The notes under the pieces are model-generated. The model was not told the DNA's origin, searched no databases, and saw nothing but the letters and a program-made list of their open reading frames with translations. From contig OX344753.2 in NCBI GenBank assembly GCA_947034885.2, positions 2,418,001-2,482,000 of the forward strand: DNA of 64,000 bases, in the 5' to 3' direction. This document shows, in pieces, positions 22,829 through 35,100 of this stretch. Origin of the DNA: Thuidium tamariscinum (lineage: Eukaryota; Streptophyta; Bryopsida; Hypnales; Thuidiaceae). How positions within the stretch are numbered: the stretch's first letter is position 1; every line of letters starts with the position of its first letter. The position numbers were made by a program, and so were the translations under genes.

Positions 22829-23073
22829 CACACTACCCATCCGCGCCCTGACCCTCATGTTGAGGTCCGCGCCCTAACATTGACGGTGAAGTCCGCGCCC
22901 TACCTGTACGAGTCCGCACCCTAACGGACACATCCGCGCCCTGGATCTCGCGTTCTAAGTTGACATGTCAACCCTCCAAAAACCCACTACTTTGAAAAAT
23001 AAAGCCGTTTGGTTCGTCCAGACCATCCGTCCGGGACGTCGAGTGACCCTAACAACTCGCACGTTATGACAAC
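22829..23073 (-). mobile_element. Terminal fragment of the same hAT family
   Basis: Read on the minus strand from 23073 the fragment begins CATGGTTGTCATAAC, then CCCGGACGGA, TTTTTCAAAGTAGTGGG, GGTTGACATGTCA and GGGCGCGGA units. This is the same order as the first 150 bp of the hAT element at 2844. The terminal trinucleotide is CAT rather than CAG. No opposite terminus is visible between here and 20 kb, so this is a truncated or solo end. Its outer edge abuts leftover LRR-unit sequence. Confidence 0.8.
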
Positions 23074-23149
23074 CATGATGGATGCCCAACCTACAACTTC
23101 TTCCAACCTCCAAAGCCAAGCCATTGCAAACATGACATGTTGGCAATGG
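23074..23149 (-). pseudogene. Dead fiftieth LRR unit fragment
   Basis: This stretch aligns with the array block that normally encodes GHASF-to-IPLAIANMS, with scattered substitutions (for example CCAACCTACAACTTCTTCC in place of CCCACCCGTAGCTTCTTGC). A net 28-bp deletion at its junction with unit 49 shifts the frame and creates the TAG that ends the protein. The array therefore once continued further. Confidence 0.7.
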
Positions 23150-26100
23150 CTAGCGGAAACTCAATGTAGTAAATGATGTCAAGGATGCAAGTGCAGAATC
23201 AATAGTCTTCAACTGCTTGCAATCATTCAAGTTCAGCTCTTCTAGCGTTACCACATTCTCCAATCCTTGGGGCAAGGCTTCCAACACCTCACATCCTGTA
23301 AAGACCAAAACCTTCAAAGCCTTGAGGTTCTCAAATGATGCATGCCCCACCCGTAGCTTCTTGCAACCTTCAAAACCAAGCCACCGCAAACATGACATGT
23401 TGGCAATGGCTAGCGGAATCTCTTCCAATAGTTCACATCCCTTGAAATCTAATGTAGTAAGTGACGTCAAAGATGCAAGCGCGGAATTCACAATCTTTAG
23501 TTGCTTGCAATCAATAAAGTCAAGCTTTTCTAGCGATACCACATTCTCCAATCCTTGGGGCAAGGCTTCCAACACCTCACATCCTGTAAAGATCAATTTC
23601 CTCAAAGCCTTGAGGTTCTCAAATGATGCATGCCCCACCCGTAGCTTCTTGCAACCTTTAAAACCAAGCTCTTGCAAACATGACATGTTTGCAATGGCTA
23701 GCGGAATCTCTTCCAATAGTTCACATCCCTTGAAATCTAATGTAGTAAGTGACGTCAAAGATGCAAGCGCGGAATCGATAGTCTTCAACTGCTTGCAATC
23801 ATTCAAGTACAGCTCTTCTAGCGATACCACATTCTCCAATCCTTGGGGCAAGGCTTCCAACACCTCACATCCTGTAAAGATCAATTTCCTCAAAGCCTTG
23901 AGGTTCTCAAATGATGCATGCCCCACCCGTAGCTTCTTGCAACCTTCAAAACCAAGCGACCGCAAACATGACATGTTTGCAATGGCTAGCGGAATCTCTT
24001 CCAATAGTTCACATCCCTTGAAATCTAATGTAGTAAGTGACGTCAAAGATGCAAGCGCGGAATCGATAGTCTTCAACTGCTTGCAATCACTCAAGTACAA
24101 CCTTTCTAGCGATACCACATTCTCCAATCCTTGGGGCAAGGCTTCCAACACCTCACATCCTGTAAAGACCAAAACCTTCAAAGCCTTGAGGTTCTCAAAT
24201 GATGCATGCCCCACCCGTAGCTTCTTGCAACCTTTAAAACCAAGCCACCGCAAACATGACATGTTTGCAATGGCTAGCGGAATCTCTTCCAATAGTTCAC
24301 ATCCCTTGAAATCTAATGTAGTAAGTGACGTCAAAGATGCAAGCGCGGAATCGATAGTCTTCAACTGCTTGCAATCACTCAAGTTCAGCTCTTCTAGCGA
24401 TACCACATTCTCCAATCCTTGGGGCAAGGCTTCCAACACCTCACATCCTGTAAAGACCAAAACCTTCAAAGCCTTGAGGTTCTCAAATGATGCATGCCCC
24501 ACCCGTAGCTTCTTGCAACCTTTAAAACCAAGCCACCGCAAACATGACATGTTGGCAATGGCTAGCGGAATCTCTTCCAATAGTTCACATCCCTTGAAAT
24601 CTAATGTAGTAAGTGACGTCAAAGATGCAAGCGCGGAATCGATAGTCTTCAACTGCTTGCAATCATTCAAGTACAGCTCTTCTAGCGATACCACATTCTC
24701 CAATCCTTGGGGCAAGGCTTCCAACACCTCACATCCTGTAAAGATCAATTTCCTCAAAGCCTTGAGGTTCTCAAATGATACATGCCCCACCCGTAGCTTC
24801 TTGCAACCTTCAAAACCAAGCGACCGCAAACATGACATGTTGGCAATGGCTAGCGGAATCTCTTCCAATAGTTCACATCCCTTGAAATCTAATGTAGTAA
24901 GTGACGTCAAAGATGCAAGCGCGGAATCGATAGTCTTCAACTGCTTGCAATCACTCAAGTACAGCTTTTCTAGCGATACCACATTCTCCAATCCTTGGGG
25001 CAAGGCTTCCAACACCTCACATCCTGTAAAGACCAAAACCTTCAAAGCCTTGAGGTTCTCAAATGATGCATGCCCCACCCGTAGCTTCTTGCAACCTTCA
25101 AAACCAAGCTCTTGCAAACATGACATGTTGGCAATGGCTAGCGGAATCTCTTCCAATAGTTCACATCCCTTCAAATCTAATGTAGTAAGTGACGTCAAAG
25201 ATGCAAGCGCGGAATCGATAGTCTTCAACTGCTTGCAATCACTCAAGTACAACCTTTCTAGCGATACCACATTCTCCAATCCTTGGGGCAAGGCTTCCAA
25301 CACCTCACATCCTGTAAAGACCAAAACCTTCAAAGCCTTGAGGTTCTCAAATGATGCATGCCCCACCCGTAGCTTCTTGCAACCTTCAAAACCAAGCGAC
25401 CGCAAACATGACATGTTGGCAATGGCTAGCGGAATCTCTTCCAATAGTTCACATCCCTTGAAATCTAATGTAGTAAGTGACGTCAAAGATGCAAGCGCGG
25501 AATTCACAATCTTTAGTTGCTTGCAATCAATAAAGTCAAGCTTTTCTAGCGATACCACATTCTCCAATCCTTGGGGCAAGGCTTCCAACACCTCACATCC
25601 TGTAAAGACCAAAACCTTCAAAGCCTTGAGGTTCTCAAATGATGCATGCCCCACCCGTAGCTTCTTGCAACCTTTAAAACCAAGCCACCGCAAACATGAC
25701 ATGTTGGCAATGGCTAGCGGAATCTCTTCCAATAGTTCACATCCCTTCAAATCTAATGTAGTAAGTGATGTCAAAGATGCAAGCGCGGAATCGATAGTCT
25801 TCAACTGCTTGCAATCATTCAAGTTCAGCTCTTCTAGCGTTACCACATTCTCCAATCCTTGGGGCAAGGCTTCCAACACCTCACATCCTGTAAAGACCAA
25901 AACCTTCAAAGCCTTGAGGTTCTCAAATGATGCATGCCCCACCCGTAGCTTCTTGCAACCTTTAAAACCAAGCCACCGCAAACATGACATGTTGGCAATG
26001 GCTAGCGGAATCTCTTCCAATAGTTCACATCCCTTGAAATCTAATGTAGTAAGTGACGTCAAAGATGCAAGCGCGGAATCGATAGTCTTCAACTGCTTGC

Positions 26101-29100
26101 AATCATTCAAGTACAGCTCTTCTAGCGATACCACATTCTCCAATCCTTGGGGCAAGGCTTCCAACACCTCACATCCTGTAAAGATCAATTTCCTCAAAGC
26201 CTTGAGGTTCTCAAATGATGCATGCCCCACCCGTAGCTTCTTGCAACCTTTAAAACCAAGCGACCGCAAACATGACATGTTTGCAATGGCTAGCGGAATC
26301 TCTTCCAATAGTTCACATCCCTTGAAATCTAATGTAGTAAGTGACGTCAAAGATGCAAGCGCGGAATTCACAATCTTTAGTTGCTTGCAATCAATAAAGT
26401 CAAGCTTTTCTAGCGATACCACATTCTCCAATCCTTGGGGCAAGGCTTCCAACACCTCACATCCTGTAAAGACCAAAACCTTCAAAGCCTTGAGGTTCTC
26501 AAATGATGCATGCCCCACCCGTAGCTTCTTGCAACCTTTAAAACCAAGCCACCGCAAACATGACATGTTGGCAATGGCTAGCGGAATCTCTTCCAATAGT
26601 TCACATCCCTTCAAATCTAATGTAGTAAGTGATGTCAAAGATGCAAGCGCGGAATCGATAGTCTTCAACTGCTTGCAATCACTCAAGTTCAGCTCTTCTA
26701 GCGTTACCACATTCTCCAATCCTTGGGGCAAGGCTTCCAACACCTCACATCCTGTAAAGACCAAAACCTTCAAAGCCTTGAGGTTCTCAAATGATGCATG
26801 CCCCACCCGTAGCTTCTTGCAACCTTTAAAACCAAGCCACCGCAAACATGACATGTTTGCAATGGCTAGCGGAATCTCTTCCAATAGTTCACATCCCTTG
26901 AAATCTAATGTAGTAAGTGACGTCAAAGATGCAAGCGCGGAATCGATAGTCTTCAACTGCTTGCAATCATTCAAGTACAGCTCTTCTAGCGATACCACAT
27001 TCTCCAATCCTTGGGGCAAGGCTTCCAACACCTCACATCCTGTAAAGATCAGTTTCCTCAAAGCCTTGAGGTTCTCAAATGATGCATGCCCCACCCGTAG
27101 CTTCTTGCAACCTTGAAAACCAAGCGACCGCAAACATGACATGTTTGCAATGGCTAGCGGAATCTCTTCCAATAGTTCACATCCCTTGAAATCTAATGTA
27201 GTAAGTGACGTCAAAGATGCAAGCGCGGAATTCACAATCTTTAGTTGCTTGCAATCAATAAAGTCAAGCTTTTCTAGCGATACCACATTCTCCAATCCTT
27301 GGGGCAAGGCTTCCAACACCTCACATCCTGTAAAGATCAATTTCCTCAAAGCCTTGAGGTTCTCAAATGATGCATGCCCCACCCGTAGCTTCTTGCAACC
27401 TTTAAAACCAAGCCACCGCAAACATGACATGTTGGCAATGGCTAGCGGAATCTCTTCCAATAGTTCACATCCCTTGAAATCTAATGTAGTAAGTGACGTC
27501 AAAGATGCAAGCGCGGAATCGATAGTCTTCAACTGCTTGCAATCACTCAAGTTCAGCTCTTCTAGCGTTACCACATTCTCCAATCCTTGGGGCAAGGCTT
27601 CCAACACCTCACATCCTGTAAAGACCAAAACCTTCAAAGCCTTGAGGTTCTCAAATGATGCATGCCCCACCCGTAGCTTCTTGCAACCTTGAAAACCAAG
27701 CCACCGCAAACATGACATGTTGGCAATGGCTAGCGGAATCTCTTCCAATAGTTCACATCCCTTGAAATCTAATGTAGTAAGTGACGTCAAAGATGCAAGC
27801 GCGGAATCGATAGTCTTCAACTGCTTGCAATCATTCAAGTACAGCTCTTCTAGCGATACCACATTCTCCAATCCTTGGGGCAAGGCTTCCAACACCTCAC
27901 ATCCTGTAAAGATCAGTTTCCTCAAAGCCTTGAGGTTCTCAAATGATGCATGCCCCACCCGTAGCTTCTTGCAACCTTGAAAACCAAGCGACCGCAAACA
28001 TGACATGTTTGCAATGGCTAGCGGAATCTCTTCCAATAGTTCACATCCCTTGAAATCTAATGCAGTAAGTGACGTCAAAGATGCAAGCGCGGAATTCACA
28101 ATCTTTAGTTGCTTGCAATCAATAAAGTCAAGCTTTTCTAGCGATACCACATTCTCCAATCCTTGGGGCAAGGCTTCCAACACCTCACATCCTGTAAAGA
28201 CCAAAACCTTCAAAGCCTTGAGGTTCTCAAATGATGCATGCCCCACCCGTAGCTTCTTGCAACCTTTAAAACCAAGCCACCGCAAACATGACATGTTGGC
28301 AATGGCTAGCGGAATCTCTTCCAATAGTTCACATCCCTTGAAATCTAATGTAGTAAGTGACGTCAAAGATGCAAGCGCGGAATCGATAGTCTTCAACTGC
28401 TTGCAATCATTCAAGTACAGCTCTTCTAGCGATACCACATTCTCCAATCCTTGGGGCAAGGCTTCCAACACCTCACATCCTGTAAAGATCAATTTCCTCA
28501 AAGCCTTGAGGTTCTCAAATGATGCATGCCCCACCCGTAGCTTCTTGCAACCTTGAAAACCAAGCCACCGCAAACATGACATGTTTGCAATGGCTAGCGG
28601 AATCTCTTCCAATAGTTCACATCCCTTGAAATCTAATGTAGTAAGTGACGTCAAAGATGCAAGCGCGGAATTCACAATCTTTAGTTGCTTGCAATCAATA
28701 AAGTCAAGCTTTTCTAGCGATACCACATTCTCCAATCCTTGGGGCAAGGCTTCCAACACCTCACATCCTGTAAAGACCAAAACCTTCAAAGCCTTGAGGT
28801 TCTCAAATGATGCATGCCCCACCCGTAGCTTCTTGCAACCTTTAAAACCAAGCCACCGCAAACATGACATGTTGGCAATGGCTAGCGGAATCTCTTCCAA
28901 TAGTTCACATCCCTTCAAATCTAATGTAGTAAGTGACGTCAAAGATGCAAGCGCGGAATCGATAGTCTTCAACTGCTTGCAATCATTCAAGTACAGCTCT
29001 TCTAGCGATACCACATTCTCCAATCCTTGGGGCAAGGCTTCCAACACCTCACATCCTGTAAAGATCAGTTTCCTCAAAGCCTTGAGGTTCTCAAATGATG

Positions 29101-32100
29101 CATGCCCCACCCGTAGCTTCTTGCAACCTTGAAAACCAAGCGACCGCAAACATGACATGTTTGCAATGGCTAGCGGAATCTCTTCCAATAGTTCACATCC
29201 CTTGAAATCTAATGTAGTAAGTGACGTCAAAGATGCAAGCGCGGAATTCACAATCTTTAGTTGCTTGCAATCAATAAAGTCAAGCTTTTCTAGCGATACC
29301 ACATTCTCCAATCCTTGGGGCAAGGCTTCCAACACCTCACATCCTGTAAAGACCAAAACCTTCAAAGCCTTGAGGTTCTCAAATGATGCATGCCCCACCC
29401 GTAGCTTCTTGCAACCTTTAAAACCAAGCCACCGCAAACATGACATGTTGGCAATGGCTAGCGGAATCTCTTCCAATAGTTCACATCCCTTCAAATCTAA
29501 TGTAGTAAGTGACGTCAAAGATGCAAGCGCGGAATCGATAGTCTTCAACTGCTTGCAATCATTCAAGTACAGCTCTTCTAGCGATACCACATTCTCCAAT
29601 CCTTGGGGCAAGGCTTCCAACACCTCACATCCTGTAAAGATCAGTTTCCTCAAAGCCTTGAGGTTCTCAAATGATGCATGCCCCACCCGTAGCTTCTTGC
29701 AACCTTTAAAACCAAGCGACCGCAAACATGACATGTTTGCAATGGCTAGCGGAATCTCTTCCAATAGTTCACATCCCTTGAAATCTAATGTAGTAAGTGA
29801 CGTCAAAGATGCAAGCGCGGAATTCACAATCTTTAGTTGCTTGCAATCAATAAAGTCAAGCTTTTCTAGCGATACCACATTCTCCAATCCTTGGGGCAAG
29901 GCTTCCAACACCTCACATCCTGTAAAGACCAAAACCTTCAAAGCCTTGAGGTTCTCAAATGATGCATGCCCCACCCGTAGCTTCTTGCAACCTTTAAAAC
30001 CAAGCCACCGCAAACATGACATGTTGGCAATGGCTAGCGGAATCTCTTCCAATAGTTCACATCCCTTCAAATCTAATGTAGTAAGTGATGTCAAAGATGC
30101 AAGCGCGGAATCGATAGTCTTCAACTGCTTGCAATCACTCAAGTTCAGCTCTTCTAGCGTTACCACATTCTCCAATCCTTGGGGCAAGGCTTCCAACACC
30201 TCACATCCTGTAAAGACCAAAACCTTCAAAGCCTTGAGGTTCTCAAATGATGCATGCCCCACCCGTAGCTTCTTGCAACCTTTAAAACCAAGCCACCGCA
30301 AACATGACATGTTGGCAATGGCTAGCGGAATCTCTTCCAATAGTTCACATCCCTTGAAATCTAATGTAGTAAGTGACGTCAAAGATGCAAGCGCGGAATC
30401 GATAGTCTTCAACTGCTTGCAATCATTCAAGTACAGCTCTTCTAGCGATACCACATTCTCCAATCCTTGGGGCAAGGCTTCCAACACCTCACATCCTGTA
30501 AAGATCAGTTTCCTCAAAGCCTTGAGGTTCTCAAATGATGCATGCCCCACCCGTAGCTTCTTGCAACCTTTAAAACCAAGCGACCGCAAACATGACATGT
30601 TTGCAATGGCTAGCGGAATCTCTTCCAATAGTTCACATCCCTTGAAATCTAATGTAGTAAGTGACGTCAAAGATGCAAGCGCGGAATTCACAATCTTTAG
30701 TTGCTTGCAATCAATAAAGTCAAGCTTTTCTAGCGATACCACATTCTCCAATCCTTGGGGCAAGGCTTCCAACACCTCACATCCTGTAAAGATCAATTTC
30801 CTCAAAGCCTTGAGGTTCTCAAATGATGCATGCCCCACCCGTAGCTTCTTGCAACCTTTAAAACCAAGCCACCGCAAACATGACATGTTGGCAATGGCTA
30901 GCGGAATCTCTTCCAATAGTTCACATCCCTTGAAATCTAATGTAGTAAGTGACGTCAAAGATGCAAGCGCGGAATCGATAGTCTTCAACTGCTTGCAATC
31001 ATTCAAGTACAGCTCTTCTAGCGATACCACATTCTCCAATCCTTGGGGCAAGGCTTCCAACACCTCACATCCTGTAAAGATCAATTTCCTCAAAGCCTTG
31101 AGGTTCTCAAATGATGCATGCCCCACCCGTAGCTTCTTGCAACCTTGAAAACCAAGCGACCGCAAACATGACATGTTTGCAATGGCTAGCGGAATCTCTT
31201 CCAATAGTTCACATCCCTTGAAATCTAATGTAGTAAGTGACGTCAAAGATGCAAGCGCGGAATTCACAATCTTTAGTTGCTTGCAATCAATAAAGTCAAG
31301 CTTTTCTAGCGATACCACATTCTCCAATCCTTGGGGCAAGGCTTCCAACACCTCACATCCTGTAAAGACCAAAACCTTCAAAGCCTTGAGGTTCTCAAAT
31401 GATGCATGCCCCACCCGTAGCTTCTTGCAACCTTTAAAACCAAGCCACCGCAAACATGACATGTTTGCAATGGCTAGCGGAATCTCTTCCAATAGTTCAC
31501 ATCCCTTCAAATCTAATGTAGTAAGTGATGTCAAAGATGCAAGCGCGGAATCGATAGTCTTCAACTGCTTGCAATCACTCAAGTTCAGCTCTTCTAGCGT
31601 TACCACATTCTCCAATCCTTGGGGCAAGGCTTCCAACACCTCACATCCTGTAAAGACCAAAACCTTCAAAGCCTTGAGGTTCTCAAATGATGCATGCCCC
31701 ACCCGTAGCTTCTTGCAACCTTTAAAACCAAGCCACCGCAAACATGACATGTTGGCAATGGCTAGCGGAATCTCTTCCAATAGTTCACATCCCTTGAAAT
31801 CTAATGTAGTAAGTGACGTCAAAGATGCAAGCGCGGAATCGATAGTCTTCAACTGCTTGCAATCATTCAAGTACAGCTCTTCTAGCGATACCACATTCTC
31901 CAATCCTTGGGGCAAGGCTTCCAACACCTCACATCCTGTAAAGATCAGTTTCCTCAAAGCCTTGAGGTTCTCAAATGATGCATGCCCCACCCGTAGCTTC
32001 TTGCAACCTTTAAAACCAAGCGACCGCAAGCATGACATGTTTGCAATGGCTAGCGGAATCTCTTCCAATAGTTCACATCCCTTGAAATCTAATGTAGTAA

Positions 32101-35100
32101 GTGACGTCAAAGATGCAAGCGCGGAATTCACAATCTTTAGTTGCTTGCAATCAATAAAGTCAAGCTTTTCTAGCGATACCACATTCTCCAATCCTTGGGG
32201 CAAGGCTTCCAACACCTCACATCCTGTAAAGATCAATTTCCTCAAAGCCTTGAGGTTCTCAAATGATGCATGCCCCACCCGTAGCTTCTTGCAACCTTTA
32301 AAACCAAGCCACCGCAAACATGACATGTTGGCAATGGCTAGCGGAATCTCTTCCAATAGTTCACATCCCTTGAAATCTAATGTAGTAAGTGACGTCAAAG
32401 ATGCAAGCGCGGAATCGATAGTCTTCAACTGCTTGCAATCATTCAAGTACAGCTCTTCTAGCGATACCACATTCTCCAATCCTTGGGGCAAGGCTTCCAA
32501 CACCTCACATCCTGTAAAGATCAATTTCCTCAAAGCCTTGAGGTTCTCAAATGATGCATGCCCCACCCGTAGCTTCTTGCAACCTTGAAAACCAAGCGAC
32601 CGCAAACATGACATGTTTGCAATGGCTAGCGGAATCTCTTCCAATAGTTCACATCCCTTGAAATCTAATGTAGTAAGTGACGTCAAAGATGCAAGCGCGG
32701 AATTCACAATCTTTAGTTGCTTGCAATCAATAAAGTCAAGCTTTTCTAGCGATACCACATTCTCCAATCCTTGGGGCAAGGCTTCCAACACCTCACATCC
32801 TGTAAAGACCAAAACCTTCAAAGCCTTGAGGTTCTCAAATGATGCATGCCCCACCCGTAGCTTCTTGCAACCTTTAAAACCAAGCTCTTGCAAACATGAC
32901 ATGTTGGCAATGGCTAGCGGAATCTCTTCCAATAGTTCACATCCCTTCAAATCTAATGTAGTAAGTGATGTCAAAGATGCAAGCGCGGAATCGATAGTCT
33001 TCAACTGCTTGCAATCACTCAAGTTCAGCTCTTCTAGCGTTACCACATTCTCCAATCCTTGGGGCAAGGCTTCCAACACCTCACATCCTGTAAAGACCAA
33101 AACCTTCAAAGCCTTGAGGTTCTCAAATGATGCATGCCCCACCCGTAGCTTCTTGCAACCTTTAAAACCAAGCCACCGCAAACATGACATGTTTGCAATG
33201 GCTAGCGGAATCTCTTCCAATAGTTCACATCCCTTGAAATCTAATGTAGTAAGTGACGTCAAAGATGCAAGCGCGGAATCGATAGTCTTCAACTGCTTGC
33301 AATCATTCAAGTACAGCTCTTCTAGCGATACCACATTCTCCAATCCTTGGGGCAAGGCTTCCAACACCTCACATCCTGTAAAGATCAGTTTCCTCAAAGC
33401 CTTGAGGTTCTCAAATGATGCATGCCCCACCCGTAGCTTCTTGCAACCTTTAAAACCAAGCGACCGCAAACATGACATGTTTGCAATGGCTAGCGGAATC
33501 TCTTCCAATAGTTCACATCCCTTGAAATCTAATGTAGTAAGTGACGTCAAAGATGCAAGCGCGGAATTCACAATCTTTAGTTGCTTGCAATCAATAAAGT
33601 CAAGCTTTTCTAGCGATACCACATTCTCCAATCCTTGGGGCAAGGCTTCCAACACCTCACATCCTGTAAAGATCAATTTCCTCAAAGCCTTGAGGTTCTC
33701 AAATGATGCATGCCCCACCCGTAGCTTCTTGCAACCTTTAAAACCAAGCCACCGCAAACATGACATGTTGGCAATGGCTAGCGGAATCTCTTCCAATAGT
33801 TCACATCCCTTGAAATCTAATGTAGTAAGTGACGTCAAAGATGCAAGCGCGGAATCGATAGTCTTCAACTGCTTGCAATCATTCAAGTACAGCTCTTCTA
33901 GCGATACCACATTCTCCAATCCTTGGGGCAAGGCTTCCAACACCTCACATCCTGTAAAGATCAATTTCCTCAAAGCCTTGAGGTTCTCAAATGATGCATG
34001 CCCCACCCGTAGCTTCTTGCAACCTTGAAAACCAAGCGACCGCAAACATGACATGTTTGCAATGGCTAGCGGAATCTCTTCCAATAGTTCACATCCCTTG
34101 AAATCTAATGTAGTAAGTGACGTCAAAGATGCAAGCGCGGAATTCACAATCTTTAGTTGCTTGCAATCAATAAAGTCAAGCTTTTCTAGCGATACCACAT
34201 TCTCCAATCCTTGGGGCAAGGCTTCCAACACCTCACATCCTGTAAAGACCAAAACCTTCAAAGCCTTGAGGTTCTCAAATGATGCATGCCCCACCCGTAG
34301 CTTCTTGCAACCTTTAAAACCAAGCCACCGCAAACATGACATGTTGGCAATGGCTAGCGGAATCTCTTCCAATAGTTCACATCCCTTCAAATCTAATGTA
34401 GTAAGTGATGTCAAAGATGCAAGCGCGGAATCGATAGTCTTCAACTGCTTGCAATCACTCAAGTTCAGCTCTTCTAGCGTTACCACATTCTCCAATCCTT
34501 GGGGCAAGGCTTCCAACACCTCACATCCTGTAAAGACCAAAACCTTCAAAGCCTTGAGGTTCTCAAATGATGCATGCCCCACCCGTAGCTTCTTGCAACC
34601 TTTAAAACCAAGCCACCGCAAACATGACATGTTGGCAATGGCTAGCGGAATCTCTTCCAATAGTTCACATCCCTTGAAATCTAATGTAGTAAGTGACGTC
34701 AAAGATGCAAGCGCGGAATCGATAGTCTTCAACTGCTTGCAATCACTCAAGTTCAGCTCTTCTAGCGTTACCACATTCTCCAATCCTTGGGGCAAGGCTT
34801 CCAACACCTCACATCCTGTAAAGACCAAAACCTTCAAAGCCTTGAGGTTCTCAAATGATGCATGCCCCACCCGTAGCTTCTTGCAACCTTGAAAACCAAG
34901 CCACCGCAAACATGACATGTTGGCAATGGCTAGCGGAATCTCTTCCAATAGTTCACATCCCTTGAAATCTAATGTAGTAAGTGACGTCAAAGATGCAAGC
35001 GCGGAATCGATAGTCTTCAACTGCTTGCAATCATTCAAGTACAGCTCTTCTAGCGATACCACATTCTCCAATCCTTGGGGCAAGGCTTCCAACACCTCAC

